DNA from: a virus
IMG/VR virus record: IMGVR_UViG_3300009605_000039
Span: 1 to 42,468 of that record
DNA: 42,468 bases
Direction: 5' to 3' (one strand)
Position 1 is the stretch's first letter; each line of letters begins with the position of its first letter. The position numbers and the translations under genes are program-made. Below the pieces are notes generated by a model. The model was not told the DNA's origin and made no database searches. It saw only the letters and a program-made list of their open reading frames with translations. Of this stretch, positions 17,494 to 25,708 are shown piece after piece.

Positions 17494-18521
17494 TATCTAT
17501 TCCTTAATTGATCAAAGGCGTCACCTGCCGTATAGCGGCCACGTCTACCAGAGCGGTAAGGGCTTCTAGCCATTCTGCGATAGGGCGTCATTCGAGGCTC
17601 TATGCGTGGGCGGCGCTCACCGATCTCCGTAGAAGACGCAATACGAGCCATTATTTGTTCATATTCTGCCTTTGCCTCTCTTGTTCTGTCATCGTCCTTT
17701 TTGTCTCTATACCAATGGTATAAAGCGTGAAATACGATGGCATGGCGATAAGAAAATGGGACGATTGGCTCATCAGTGTCATTAACAAGGGACTGAGAGG
17801 CCGTGCCAGAGGCATTTACCGCTAACTTATTCGTGACAAAGCTGTATGGAATATCATAGGCATCATCAGGTGGTTTGTAGAACTGGACTCTTCTGACAGG
17901 AGAAGTGCTGCTTACAAACGCCCTATCCACAATCGTCGCTACACTGGGCTTGCCTGTGGTGTTTACCCTTACATATTCACGGCGAAACCGAGTTCGGTCT
18001 AAAAGCCTAATAGAGCGGTCATCATCAAAGGAATGAATATCTATAGGCCGTAGGAAGTCAGCGTGAAGATCATATTCATCTTCATAATAGAGATATGTTC
18101 CGCCGCTTACTGTAGCTCCTACATATTTTTCATTCAGGGTAATCTGTGTGGCAGAATCTACTGAAGCGATGGTGTAAACAGGAGCAGTGCCGCTAATTAT
18201 AAGTTTGCCTGTAGTGCGAGCATTATCATCTCCCCAGGCATTGTCGGTGGTAAAAGCAGTTCCAGAGCCGGTGAGAGTTGTTGAACCCTGGCTAATAGAC
18301 ACAGTGCCGGTAGTATATTTTGGATGCGTGATAAGACTTGTATTACGCTCTGACCAAGGAAAACGCTCCTCGAAGCCAATGTGCATGTCTTGGAGAGCTA
18401 CATTGATATAGCGCTGTGCCTGAGTGACAGTCGCACTACCTGAAGTGGTTTGCTCACGGGTAGCATTAAGCAATCCGGTATATAAGTCCGAAAAGTCTTT
18501 ATATTGTGTTGCACTGCCCAT
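17493..18521 (-). CDS. Head-to-tail adaptor protein
   Basis: I chose ATG (MGSATQYKDFSDLY) because an ideal GGAGGAG site sits eight bases before it; a further-upstream TTG would overlap that site. The 342-residue product has a helical N-terminus (YTGLLNATREQ, QRYINVALQDMHIGFEERFPW), an inserted beta domain (about 70 to 145: TGTVSISQGSTTLTGSGTAF) and a helical C-terminus (YRHAIVFHALYHWYRDKKDD) followed by a basic tail. This is the usual design of podoviral adaptors (gp4 / Phage_adapt class) that sit under the portal. It precedes the nozzle-like gene. Confidence 0.7.
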   Translation of the reverse strand: MGSATQYKDFSDLYTGLLNATREQTTSGSATVTQAQRYINVALQDMHIGFEERFPWSERNTSLITHPKYTTGTVSISQGSTTLTGSGTAFTTDNAWGDDNARTTGKLIISGTAPVYTIASVDSATQITLNEKYVGATVSGGTYLYYEDEYDLHADFLRPIDIHSFDDDRSIRLLDRTRFRREYVRVNTTGKPSVATIVDRAFVSSTSPVRRVQFYKPPDDAYDIPYSFVTNKLAVNASGTASQSLVNDTDEPIVPFSYRHAIVFHALYHWYRDKKDDDRTREAKAEYEQIMARIASSTEIGERRPRIEPRMTPYRRMARSPYRSGRRGRYTAGDAFDQLRNR

Positions 18522-18592
18522 AAAAGGCTCCTCCAAAAACTATAAGCTCCACGGAGGAACTAGGGCCTAGTACGCCTCCACAATCTTTGCCA

Positions 18593-19639
18593 TTAGGCTT
18601 TACGCCTCGCATGGTGCCGTACCATTGCATCATTACTGGCCCGTGGACCCATAACTCCTGGCAAATTTGATGACTCTGTAATGTTGATCGAGCCTCTGGG
18701 AGCCGTTCCGCCAAGCTCTACATAACAGCCTTTTTCAAACCGTAGCTCACCGCTAAAAGAGGTTTGGTTTTCTGCATCAAAGAAAAGAAGCTGCTTTGTA
18801 ACGCCACCATTGGTATTTGCAGTATCGGTGTCATAGACAGCCATTGTCTGTGTGCCTTCATCAGCAACCTGCGAGGCACCGCTGATCCATCCAGGGCCTA
18901 CAAAGACGTGTCCTGAAGCATCCATAATGGGATTTTTCGCATAGCGATCCTTCACATAAAGCTGCGCGTCATCCATTACAAACTCACCAATAAGGATAAG
19001 TCCGGTAGTGGTGGCGAGATGGTCTTGCAGCCCAAGAACTCCGTCTGTTACCGCAATATTAGTTATAGACGATACTGCGGCATCGGCCACAGTCTCTTGT
19101 GTTCCACCATCTTCTGTAATGAAAAGGTCAACGGTTCCAGAGCCATCGGTTTTAATAACGGTCTTTAGTTCTACAGTGTACCAAGTGTCCCTTTTGATAG
19201 CCCTGCCAAAATTATTCGGGACCGCGCTCGCATTTGCAGCACCAACGCCTAATTGTATTACGTCTGTAGCAGCGGTGATTTTAAAACCAAAGGCCACTGT
19301 GACTGCTGCACCCGACCCCTTTAGTTCAAAAAGGGCGCAAACATCATCTGCCGTAGCCGTAAAATTATCTCCAAAATAAAGCGGAAAGCGAAAAAAGCTC
19401 GTACCGTCATCAGCAATATTCATGTCGGCTTCAGTTAGTGTTGCGACATTGGTCCCGCCACTAGGCTCTATACGAAGGGCATAAGCACCTTCATAGGGAG
19501 CGCAATGATTAAAGGGGTACTTCGCTAATGTTGTATAATGGGCAAGATCTAAAATGCCGTCAGTGTCAGCTTCAGAATCAAACCCAAAGGGAGTAGACCC
19601 GCCGTCAAACCGGGCTTGAAAAGTCCAAGCATATGCCAT
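18593..19639 (-). CDS. Lectin-like (LamG/ConA-fold-like) structural protein
   Basis: The 348-residue protein has the strand pattern of a concanavalin-like jelly roll between about residues 40 and 230: HCAPYEGAYALRIEPS, ICALFEL-like strands, AFGFKITAATDVIQLGV and WYTVELKTVIKTDGSGTVDL. The C-terminus (about 240 to 345) contains GHVFVGPGWISGAS and KGCYVELGG. It has no signal peptide and lies among capsid and adaptor genes, so it is probably a virion surface or decoration protein that may bind glycans. A 71-base spacer with no clear element separates it from the adaptor gene. Confidence 0.55.
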   Translation of the reverse strand: MAYAWTFQARFDGGSTPFGFDSEADTDGILDLAHYTTLAKYPFNHCAPYEGAYALRIEPSGGTNVATLTEADMNIADDGTSFFRFPLYFGDNFTATADDVCALFELKGSGAAVTVAFGFKITAATDVIQLGVGAANASAVPNNFGRAIKRDTWYTVELKTVIKTDGSGTVDLFITEDGGTQETVADAAVSSITNIAVTDGVLGLQDHLATTTGLILIGEFVMDDAQLYVKDRYAKNPIMDASGHVFVGPGWISGASQVADEGTQTMAVYDTDTANTNGGVTKQLLFFDAENQTSFSGELRFEKGCYVELGGTAPRGSINITESSNLPGVMGPRASNDAMVRHHARRKA

Positions 19640-19645
19640 TTGTTA

Positions 19646-20473
19646 TCACTCCCTAACTAAACCTTTCGAGATAAGCTCTTCCCGAAGGTTATCTTTTGTA
19701 CGTTGAAATGACTTTATACCGTTAGAGGAAGCGATAGAGCGAAGTTCGTTAATTTTCATATTCGCAGATGTTGGTAGGGGATTAATGTCAGTAGAGGAAA
19801 CCTCTACTTCTTTTTCCTCCTCAACCACTCCGAGAACACGGGAAAGCATTTCCTTTACAGCAAAGCGCTGATCGCCTGAAAGAAGTGCGAGCTGGCTCGC
19901 CAATTCAGGATCAATTTCTGTGAGAGTTTCTACCTGCTCTTCCGAAAAGGTAACGGAGTTGACCTCGTTAAGGTGCATCTCCTGCTCTTTAGGAATTTGC
20001 GCTCCATCCATAGCCATGTCATGCGAAGTCGTATGAGGCCGAAGCATCTCAATGTTAACCGCCGCATCACCAACTGAAGGATCAAGAACTTCGTCTCCGC
20101 CTGCTAAAAGGCGAAGAGCCATGTTCTTATACTCAGGAATGGTTTCCTTGTTTTTCTTATGCCACCAAAGATTTCGCTGTACCGCCCCAGGAGGATTACG
20201 CCGCATCACCTCAGAGGAAGGCATTCCCTCTTTGATGTTTTCTGCCAACTTCTTGAACCGCCTTACAGCTTGGTCACGCTCATTGGGAGCGTAAGGACGA
20301 GGAGTTTCCGCCTCTAGCTGGGCTGCAATTCTATCACGCCGCCTTTTCATCCCCCCGATGTCGGTAATGTGCCGACGTTCGTGAGGAGCAGAGTTTAACA
20401 TTCCATCAAGTTGAGAAAGCTCACGCTTAGTCTCTTCAACTTGATTTGGTCGAAGAAGGTTTTTAGCAGGCAT
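19646..20473 (-). CDS. Structural-region protein with SAP/HeH-like C-terminus
   Basis: The 275-residue protein has a charged helical N-terminus (LRPNQVEETKRELSQLDGML), a region with LWWHKKNKETIPEYKNMAL and MDGAQIPKEQEMHLNEVNSV, and a C-terminal 35-residue helix-extension-helix motif (MKINELRSIASSNGIKSF onward to LREELISKGL) like SAP/HeH nucleic-acid-binding domains. The middle recalls head-completion or head-associated proteins of phages with similar gene order. Function is unknown; a role in the capsid is inferred from position between the beta-helix and lectin-like genes. Confidence 0.55.
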   Translation of the reverse strand: MPAKNLLRPNQVEETKRELSQLDGMLNSAPHERRHITDIGGMKRRRDRIAAQLEAETPRPYAPNERDQAVRRFKKLAENIKEGMPSSEVMRRNPPGAVQRNLWWHKKNKETIPEYKNMALRLLAGGDEVLDPSVGDAAVNIEMLRPHTTSHDMAMDGAQIPKEQEMHLNEVNSVTFSEEQVETLTEIDPELASQLALLSGDQRFAVKEMLSRVLGVVEEEKEVEVSSTDINPLPTSANMKINELRSIASSNGIKSFQRTKDNLREELISKGLVRE

Positions 20474-20493
20474 AGGAACTCCCGTTATTAGCC

Positions 20494-21402
20494 TTATGCG
20501 TCAGTTGAAGCTGTAATGTTTGTTTCGAGCGCAACTTCACCAGCCAAGTTACAAATTCTAATAGGTTGGAAGAAGTGAGCTGCGTCACACGCAACAGCTT
20601 CAGTGACGTTTGCGGCATTATCAGTAAGCATAATGTCGATGTTTGGACCGATCTTCCCTGTCGATCCAGTAAGAAGGCTGATAGCTAAATCTTCGCCACC
20701 TTGATTCCAAATATACCCATCATTTATTCTTACCTGTGTCTGAGCAGTAGTGATGGACTCGATGCCTCCGGTGTCAAAGTTTCCGACGATATGGAAGTTT
20801 TCAATATGAACATCCGTACCGCCGACAAGAAGAATTGCACTGTCTCCACCATCAGCAGCCGCGCCTTCGTGGCGAAAGTCTGTAATGTGAAGACGATCAG
20901 CAGCGGCAGTAGTTAGGATAGAATCTGTCATCTGCCCTGTAACATCGCGGATGGTTAAGCCTTTTAAGGTGCAATCCGCAGCAGAAATAACAACAGTATT
21001 CACTATCGCATCAATCCCACCTGTGATGAGAATATTCTCAACCCAATTGCTTGCCGCAGAAATAGTAATAGTTGAGTCTGTGGCAGTAAAATTGAAGGAC
21101 GGGCGAGCTGCCCCGTGTCCAACGCCGATGCTTGTAATGCCAGCTACATCAAGAGCTACACCAGCGGCCCCTGAGATAGTTTCAGAGTGGCCTGGAAGCA
21201 GAATAATGTGGTCGCCATTATTGGCGGTACATTTACCAATAGCGCCATCCCAGGTTGCACATGCGGTTTGAGGGCTAAGGCCATCATTACCGTCTGAAGC
21301 ATTACTTGCGCCTGAGTCTACAAAAACGACCTTGCCAAGAACGACTCGTCCAGCAAGATCATAGGACCAGAAATTATTGCGAAAACTATTGCCTTTGGGC
21401 AT
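20494..21402 (-). CDS. Right-handed beta-helix virion protein
   Basis: The 302-residue protein begins with VVFVDSGASNASDGNDGLSP, then ACATWDGAIGKCTANNGDHI and HSETISGAAGVALDVAG, the standard start of pectate-lyase-like beta-helices. Repeating short strands follow (WVENILITGGIDAI, CTLKGLTIRDVTG, VHIENFHIVG). Such proteins appear as capsid-decorating or tail-spike proteins in marine phages. No obvious catalytic acid cluster is visible. AAGGAG lies upstream of the ATG. Its place just after the capsid genes favours a capsid decoration role. Confidence 0.65.
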   Translation of the reverse strand: MPKGNSFRNNFWSYDLAGRVVLGKVVFVDSGASNASDGNDGLSPQTACATWDGAIGKCTANNGDHIILLPGHSETISGAAGVALDVAGITSIGVGHGAARPSFNFTATDSTITISAASNWVENILITGGIDAIVNTVVISAADCTLKGLTIRDVTGQMTDSILTTAAADRLHITDFRHEGAAADGGDSAILLVGGTDVHIENFHIVGNFDTGGIESITTAQTQVRINDGYIWNQGGEDLAISLLTGSTGKIGPNIDIMLTDNAANVTEAVACDAAHFFQPIRICNLAGEVALETNITASTDA

Positions 21403-21423
21403 CTCAATTCTCCTTAAAGGTTC

Positions 21424-21627
21424 TTATAACCCCTCGGATGAGGAATACACCTTTGCTTTCTTAACACCTCCTGAACGATCAGGTCCGGCCTTGCCGGGGA
21501 GGCCGTCAGACCACCCCTGCTTGACCTTAAACTCTGTCGTACCAGAACCACTTTGCAACCCAGGGCTCGGCCCAGAACCAGTCTTGGCCTTGCCATGAAT
21601 CTGCTCACTGTAGAATTTGTTCGCCAT
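21424..21627 (-). CDS. Small conserved structural protein after the capsid gene
   Basis: I chose the ATG that overlaps the capsid stop (TAATG). The 67-residue product (MANKFYSEQIHGKAKTGSG at the start, FKVKQGWSDGLPGKAG later) is basic, rich in Gly, Ser and Lys, with little predicted structure. Such small proteins commonly follow the capsid gene in podoviruses. It could be a minor head protein or cement; no motif decides this. A longer in-frame version would extend back into the capsid gene and is not needed. Confidence 0.6.
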   Translation of the reverse strand: MANKFYSEQIHGKAKTGSGPSPGLQSGSGTTEFKVKQGWSDGLPGKAGPDRSGGVKKAKVYSSSEGL

Positions 21628-22547
21628 TAGCTCACCTGTGAGCCAAGGATGAACCTCCACTGATCCCACATCCACATATAGCGCATATACGCCCGCCACT
21701 TAGCAACCATCGTGTCGATGTCTTCCGCCATCGCAAACTCAAGCGGAATACGATCAACCCAAGAAGCATGTTGCTTTTGAGCAGATGAGTCAGTGAGGAA
21801 CCAGTTATTAGAGTCGGTCAAATAGATCCACTCTTTTACCTGATACGCACCCTCATGAACGTTAGCGTTATTCTCTGCCGTGTCCGGCTTTCCACGCGAC
21901 TTCACGATTTCGTATGCGGTATCGTAAAGGTCTGGCGGAATAACAATGGTGTCAGGAACACTATTGAAAAAGTTCCCTCTATCATCACGGAAATTCACGA
22001 ACTGAATACGCGCTGTCGCCAACTGTGTCGCACTCAACGCCGAGGTAAGAAGGTTGTCGAACCCATCAGAGGTATCGACACCAGACGCCGTAGTCGTGTG
22101 CGAGTTGGTGCATAACGCTACGCCTTCAGAGTGGCTTTGGAAGAAAGTATCCACACTAAATGCGTTGTTGAAAAGACGTGCTGCATGTTTTTGCCGTGTG
22201 CGGGTAGCCGCTTGAGCAAGACCAGCAGGACGCTTGTCCATGATGTTGTACTGGTCATCATCAAAGAGTTTACGTTCGACTTGGAAGCCGCTCGTAAATT
22301 CAATGTGCGTTCCAGTAACATCGTATCCCTGGGAAACGTCATCATAGTCCACCGAGCCGGAGAACTGTGAGAAGTCACCAAAGGCACCGACTGAGGACAT
22401 ACGCACATCTGCGCGTCCGTTGTCGGCAGGTGAACCAAAGAACATCGGGATCATGTCTTTGACTTGTTCCCGGTCTTTTGACTCATTGAAGATTTTCTCG
22501 AATCTTGGATCAAGTAAATCTGCAAAATTCGTACTAACAGCAGCCAT
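21627..22547 (-). CDS. Major capsid protein (Mu gpT / HK97-fold-like)
   Basis: The 306-residue protein begins VSTNFADLLDPRFEKIFNES, followed by MIPMFFGSPADNGR and GYDVTGTHIEFTSGFQVERK, the N-arm and E-loop-like part of Mu gpT-class capsids. LAQAATRTRQKHAARLFNNA is the long spine helix, and PDTIVIPPDLYDTAYEIVKS is the P-domain strand/helix usual in these proteins. The C-terminus RYMWMWDQWRFILGSQVS is a final beta strand. GGGAG lies upstream. Position after scaffold and decoration-like genes agrees. The order of genes around it is like that of marine podoviruses. Confidence 0.8.
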   Translation of the reverse strand: MAAVSTNFADLLDPRFEKIFNESKDREQVKDMIPMFFGSPADNGRADVRMSSVGAFGDFSQFSGSVDYDDVSQGYDVTGTHIEFTSGFQVERKLFDDDQYNIMDKRPAGLAQAATRTRQKHAARLFNNAFSVDTFFQSHSEGVALCTNSHTTTASGVDTSDGFDNLLTSALSATQLATARIQFVNFRDDRGNFFNSVPDTIVIPPDLYDTAYEIVKSRGKPDTAENNANVHEGAYQVKEWIYLTDSNNWFLTDSSAQKQHASWVDRIPLEFAMAEDIDTMVAKWRAYMRYMWMWDQWRFILGSQVS

Positions 22548-22569
22548 ATTCCTTACTCCCTAAAGGTTA

Positions 22570-23316
22570 CTAAGCGACCTGACCACCGTACAGGTGATCG
22601 TAGTGGAGAAGGTCAATCTGAAGATCAGTTAGAACCTTCGAGAAGTCTGCCGGGGTAATCAGTTTAAACGGCAGAAAGTTTACGTTGTCGGTATCTACAG
22701 CAACGGACATATTAACCTGATCGAATGTGCCGGTAAGTTGGACATACTGATTGTCCATTGCGCTGTATCCAGTAGCTTCGTCCCCGTGGAATCCGTAAGG
22801 AAGCCCAATTACCGTATCAGAAGTTGTGGAATCTTTAGGAAACGCAGCAATGAAAACTGCGTCTGCGCCCGACAATGATGTAATCTTGCGGCAAAACCCA
22901 GCATTCGGGCCGGTAGCTGCAAGAATAGAACCTTCATCAAGGCTCGGAGAGGAAAAACTAACATCAGTAGAACAAGCAAGACCGTCTGTGTTGGCTGTGT
23001 CCACCGTTCCAGCAGTAATCGCAGTATCGTTGGTAGCGCTACCAGAAAGTTTTGAACGCAAAATTGCGTCAGGATTCACAACAACACTAAGAAGACGGGA
23101 AGTAGTTGACCCATCAGAGGCTTGAGCATTTGATATTGTAGCGGAGTCAAGTGCTAAACCGATAACTTGTAGCGCGGTATTTGTTTCGACCATTTGAAGG
23201 CCGGAACCACCCCCGCCTGCTACTTCAGCAGGAATTCCGTTAGAGGGAAAAGTTTCACCTGCCTGATATTTTATAATGGTGGGGGTGCCTCCACCTAAGC
23301 GTCCAGCGTATCTCAT
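22570..23316 (-). CDS. Capsid decoration-like protein
   Basis: The 248-residue protein has a Gly-rich N-terminus (MRYAGRLGGGTPTIIKYQAG, then EVAGGGGSGL) and a small beta-barrel-like middle with IGLALDSATIS, LLSVVVNPDAILRSKLSG, CRKITSLSGADAVFIAAFP and YVQLTGTFDQVNMSV. It lies between the scaffold-like pair and the capsid gene, where many phages place a head decoration protein. AGGAG is present before the ATG. No enzymatic motif is visible. Confidence 0.6.
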   Translation of the reverse strand: MRYAGRLGGGTPTIIKYQAGETFPSNGIPAEVAGGGGSGLQMVETNTALQVIGLALDSATISNAQASDGSTTSRLLSVVVNPDAILRSKLSGSATNDTAITAGTVDTANTDGLACSTDVSFSSPSLDEGSILAATGPNAGFCRKITSLSGADAVFIAAFPKDSTTSDTVIGLPYGFHGDEATGYSAMDNQYVQLTGTFDQVNMSVAVDTDNVNFLPFKLITPADFSKVLTDLQIDLLHYDHLYGGQVA

Positions 23317-23319
23317 CTT

Positions 23320-23619
23320 TCAGTTCTCCTTTGGAAGAAACAGAATGCCGTTCCGATTACACCTTTCGCCAGAGGCATCGGAATATCCAGTTACGTAACA
23401 AAAATCATCACTCTCTCGCGGGACTGCGTATCCCACGGATTCCGCATTGAACTTCTTGGCCTCGTCAGGAGTGAGTAATATTGCTTTACGGAGTGCGGCG
23501 AGGTCATCAATGTAAGAGCCAGCGACAGAGCGCCGTGGCCTTCCAGGGGTAGCGCGAGAAAGCTCCTCGCGGCCCTTGGGGGTTTTTTCCTTCTCTACCA
23601 ATTTGAGAAGTGCTGCCAT
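23320..23619 (-). CDS. Small head-region protein, function unknown
   Basis: The ATG overlaps the stop of the scaffold-like gene (TGATG), giving 99 residues. It has a charged N-terminus (MAALLKLVEKEKTPKGREEL), a basic linker (RPRRSV), a helical centre (IDDLAALRKAILLTPDEAKKF) and a C-terminal strand region with two cysteines (CYVTGYSDASGERC). No family is recognised. Its coupling to scaffold and decoration genes suggests a role in head assembly. Confidence 0.6.
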   Translation of the reverse strand: MAALLKLVEKEKTPKGREELSRATPGRPRRSVAGSYIDDLAALRKAILLTPDEAKKFNAESVGYAVPRESDDFCYVTGYSDASGERCNRNGILFLPKEN

Positions 23620-24386
23620 CAAGCGGCCTTCTTTCGTGCGATCTCTATTTCTGCTTTAAAATTAGGATCGTCAGAGCCCTTAAAAAGCCCCTTGGTAAGC
23701 ATTGTTTTGTAATAGTCACGCTGTCCCGCGTTTAAACCCTTTGCCCAACCTGAATCAGACTCATCTGAACGCTCTGCGCTGCCTGAACCTCCAGTATCCT
23801 CAAAGGTGTCCGGCTCTTTTCTTTTGCCTTGCATGGGAGCGTTAGAGCCTAAAGCAATTTTAAGGGCTTTAAGCTCAGTAGTCATTGAGCTTGCGTCGTC
23901 CCCCAATTCTACCAACTCGTTAAAGGCCTTTTTAACCCTTTGATATATAGGAGAAGATTTGTCTTTGAGCTTTGGATTACGCTCCATATAGGAGTCGATT
24001 TGCCCCAAAACCTTACCTTGAATTGTTGCTTTCTGAAGTTTCGCATCGGTCTGAGCTTCTGCGTTGGCTGTAATGGATTCTCGAAGCTGTATCTCTAGCT
24101 GCTCATCCATTTGATCTTCTGTAATGGTTCCTGCGTTGACCATTTCGCGAAGTTGACTGCGCGTATAAGCCTGTTTCTGGGGGGTCGCCGAAGCAGAAGT
24201 CGTGGGGTTTGACTTTACAACCTCGGCGATCCCTTCCAGCTTGCCGGAGAGGCGAGCTAGTTCGTCCTGGAAAGTAGAAAAAGCCTGTTGCTGGCGGTCT
24301 TCTGACTCTTTTTTAGAGTCATCGCCTGCGACGGCAACAGGAGCTTCAGTTGAAGAATTTGTAGTTTCTACTTGTGTTTCCGACAC
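23619..24386 (-). CDS. Scaffolding-like protein
   Basis: I start it at GTG (MSETQVETTNSSTEAPVAVA), five bases after GGGGGA. An earlier GTG would place the start inside the intrinsic terminator, which is unlikely. The 255-residue product is acidic, helical and rich in Q, E and K, with long coils (QQQAFSTFQDELARLSGKLE; IQLRESITANAEAQTDAKLQ) and a basic C-terminal helix (GLFKGSDDPNFKAEIEIARK). This composition, without domains, is usual for capsid scaffolds located before the capsid gene. No protease motif is seen. Confidence 0.65.
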   Translation of the reverse strand: MSETQVETTNSSTEAPVAVAGDDSKKESEDRQQQAFSTFQDELARLSGKLEGIAEVVKSNPTTSASATPQKQAYTRSQLREMVNAGTITEDQMDEQLEIQLRESITANAEAQTDAKLQKATIQGKVLGQIDSYMERNPKLKDKSSPIYQRVKKAFNELVELGDDASSMTTELKALKIALGSNAPMQGKRKEPDTFEDTGGSGSAERSDESDSGWAKGLNAGQRDYYKTMLTKGLFKGSDDPNFKAEIEIARKKAA

Positions 24387-24396
24387 ACTATCCCCC

Positions 24397-24434
24397 AAAA
24401 AGAAAGCCCGCACCAGGATCGCTGGGGCAGGCTT
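24397..24434 (-). terminator. Intrinsic terminator between packaging and capsid genes
   Basis: On the minus strand AAGCCTGCCCCAG (24434 to 24422) pairs with CTGGTGCGGGCTT (24416 to 24404) in 12 of 13 positions, one of them a G-T pair, around a five-base loop, followed by TCTTTTT. It lies just before the scaffold gene, inside the late operon. It would lower or control read-through from terminase and portal into the capsid genes unless an internal promoter or antitermination acts. Confidence 0.8.
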
Positions 24435-24462
24435 GGGTTGTCCAATGACCTACTTTAATACT

Positions 24463-24651
24463 CTATTTAGTTCTATCCGAAGGGCGTAATACTACAATTT
24501 CCTCTAAATGAAAACCCACTATCACCCCATCCTTTATGTTGAGTTGAAAACTACCACTAAAGTTAGACTCGCACATGCGCCGTATCTTCTGCTCAACCTC
24601 GATTGGCAGCAACCTTTCAGCGGGGCGTAAGATGCGAGTTTCAATTCTCAC
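24463..24651 (-). CDS. Small protein, function unknown
   Basis: This 62-residue protein begins with GTG overlapping the previous stop (GTGA). It contains RILRPAERLLPIEVEQKIRR, then CESNFSGSFQLNIKDGVIVG and FHLEEIVVLR. The alternating strand pattern in the second half suggests a small alpha-beta fold. No motif is recognised. It is the last gene before the terminator and ends 28 bases ahead of its stem. Confidence 0.55.
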   Translation of the reverse strand: MRIETRILRPAERLLPIEVEQKIRRMCESNFSGSFQLNIKDGVIVGFHLEEIVVLRPSDRTK

Positions 24652-25046
24652 GCAGCAACATCTTTCTCTTCAAGATCGCCAAGTTTTTCCAAATCTTTAC
24701 TAGCTTCTTTTCCGCCCTCTTTTAACTCTTTTGGAATATTCATAACGGCTTGAAGGGTGGCAATGCGCTCATTCAGTCTGATAATAGCTATCTGCTTTAA
24801 ACGCATTTCATTACCATCCACCAAAAGCGGTGAGGCTATTTCGTTCATGTAGCGATCACGCGCTTCGGCTGCATTTCTAGTTGTAGCCTGTAGATATGAA
24901 AGAAAGTTATCCCAATTCTCATCACCCGTGAGAATTTCAGCTTTTACCGCTGCCTGTTGGATGGCCTGAAGCGTTCGCCCCTTCTCCCTAATTGTTTGAG
25001 GGATAAGACGTTTAGAATCAATAAATTGAGACTTAGAGTAAGTCAT
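24648..25046 (-). CDS. Helical protein, function unknown
   Basis: The 132-residue protein is helical throughout (SKRLIPQTIREKGRTLQAIQ; NEMRLKQIAIIRLNERIATL) and ends in a charged tail with ELKEGGKEASKDLEKLGD. It has no Cys and no enzyme motif. It lies between the basic-protein row and a small coupled gene, so it may be a small head or packaging protein. I do not recognise a family. Confidence 0.55.
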   Translation of the reverse strand: MTYSKSQFIDSKRLIPQTIREKGRTLQAIQQAAVKAEILTGDENWDNFLSYLQATTRNAAEARDRYMNEIASPLLVDGNEMRLKQIAIIRLNERIATLQAVMNIPKELKEGGKEASKDLEKLGDLEEKDVAA

Positions 25047-25049
25047 AAA

Positions 25050-25295
25050 TTAATTTCCAGGCCAATTAGATTTTTTACCCCTTTTGGGAAGTCCTTGATT
25101 AGGAGTTGTGGGAGCCTGATCAGCGTCGGCATCATTTCTATAAGTCGGAGAATAAGGCTTTCCATCCTTCGTTATTGATGTCCCCGCAGTAGTCTCCCTA
25201 TTCATCGGGTTCTTTGGATCACTGCTATTCTTACGTGGCCTTCTCTTACGTGGCCTTCCTACTTGAGAGCCGTAAGTCCCTGGTCCTTCTGGCAT
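25050..25295 (-). CDS. Small basic protein with AT-hook-like motif (basic-array member 1)
   Basis: The 81-residue protein starts MPEGPGTYGSQVGRPRKRRP. The GRPRKRRPRK stretch resembles an AT-hook core (GRP with flanking basic residues), which in known proteins binds the minor groove of AT-rich DNA. The remainder is hydrophilic and appears disordered. Its first 16 residues are nearly the same as those of the next upstream small gene, showing duplication. AAGGAGGAATAA stands before the ATG in both. It probably binds DNA or packs with it; this is inference. Confidence 0.65.
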   Translation of the reverse strand: MPEGPGTYGSQVGRPRKRRPRKNSSDPKNPMNRETTAGTSITKDGKPYSPTYRNDADADQAPTTPNQGLPKRGKKSNWPGN

Positions 25296-25305
25296 TTATT
25301 CCTCC

Positions 25306-25446
25306 TTAATATTTCATTGGGTTTCTGCGAGAAGTGCTTCTAGCGCTATTGTTTATTCGCGGCCTAGGCTTACGAATGCGAGATGGCTTAGGCTTACGAG
25401 GGGGCCGTCCAACTTTAGACCCATAGGTTCCTGGTCCTTTAGGCAT
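25306..25446 (-). CDS. Short basic protein, paralogue of its neighbour (basic-array member 2)
   Basis: This 46-residue protein starts MPKGPGTYGSKVGRPPRKPK and continues with SRIRKPRPRINNSARS and a basic end (RRNPMKY). About one third of residues are Arg or Lys. Its N-terminus matches the neighbour (MP-x-GPGTYGS-x-VGRP-x-RK). The ribosome site AAGGAGGAATAA is identical, and its stop codon lies inside the ribosome site of the next gene. The size and composition recall protamine-like peptides, but no function is proven. Confidence 0.6.
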   Translation of the reverse strand: MPKGPGTYGSKVGRPPRKPKPSRIRKPRPRINNSARSTSRRNPMKY

Positions 25447-25456
25447 TTATTCCTCC

Positions 25457-25684
25457 TTAAAATGTCCACCTAAACCTGACTCCGCCAGTATAATTAGGCT
25501 TCCTATACTCTTTAATTTCTGCACCCGCATAAGGCTCAACAGTCGTTCGCTTGGTAGGCTTTATAGTCTTACTAATTTCAACACGGCCTCTTGTTTGCTC
25601 TCCTGTTGCTGCTGAAAAGCCGCCCCTTACGTTCAGAGCGGGGGTGCCTTTTTTTCGTTTAATTTTTAACTTTGGCCCAGGCAT
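25457..25684 (-). CDS. Small basic beta-rich protein (basic-array member 3)
   Basis: The ATG (MPGPKLKIKRKKGTPALNVR) is preferred over an adjoining GTG because it mirrors the coupled start of member 5. The 75-residue product has a Lys/Arg-rich start and then alternating polar and hydrophobic residues in short strands (VEISKTIKPTKRTTVEPYAG; YTGGVRFRWTF). Ending in an aromatic-rich strand, it resembles a fragment of an outer-membrane barrel, though this may be chance. No family recognised. Confidence 0.6.
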   Translation of the reverse strand: MPGPKLKIKRKKGTPALNVRGGFSAATGEQTRGRVEISKTIKPTKRTTVEPYAGAEIKEYRKPNYTGGVRFRWTF

Positions 25685-25708
25685 CACATTGCTCCTTAAA
25701 ATCTATTA
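25682..25708. repeat. 27-bp junction repeat, copy 1
   Basis: This stretch spans the stop of basic-array member 4 (TTA end of the plus-strand copy), the ribosome site and the start of member 3. It is identical over 27 bases to the copy at 25991. It reflects duplication of a gene plus its leader. Confidence 0.85.
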
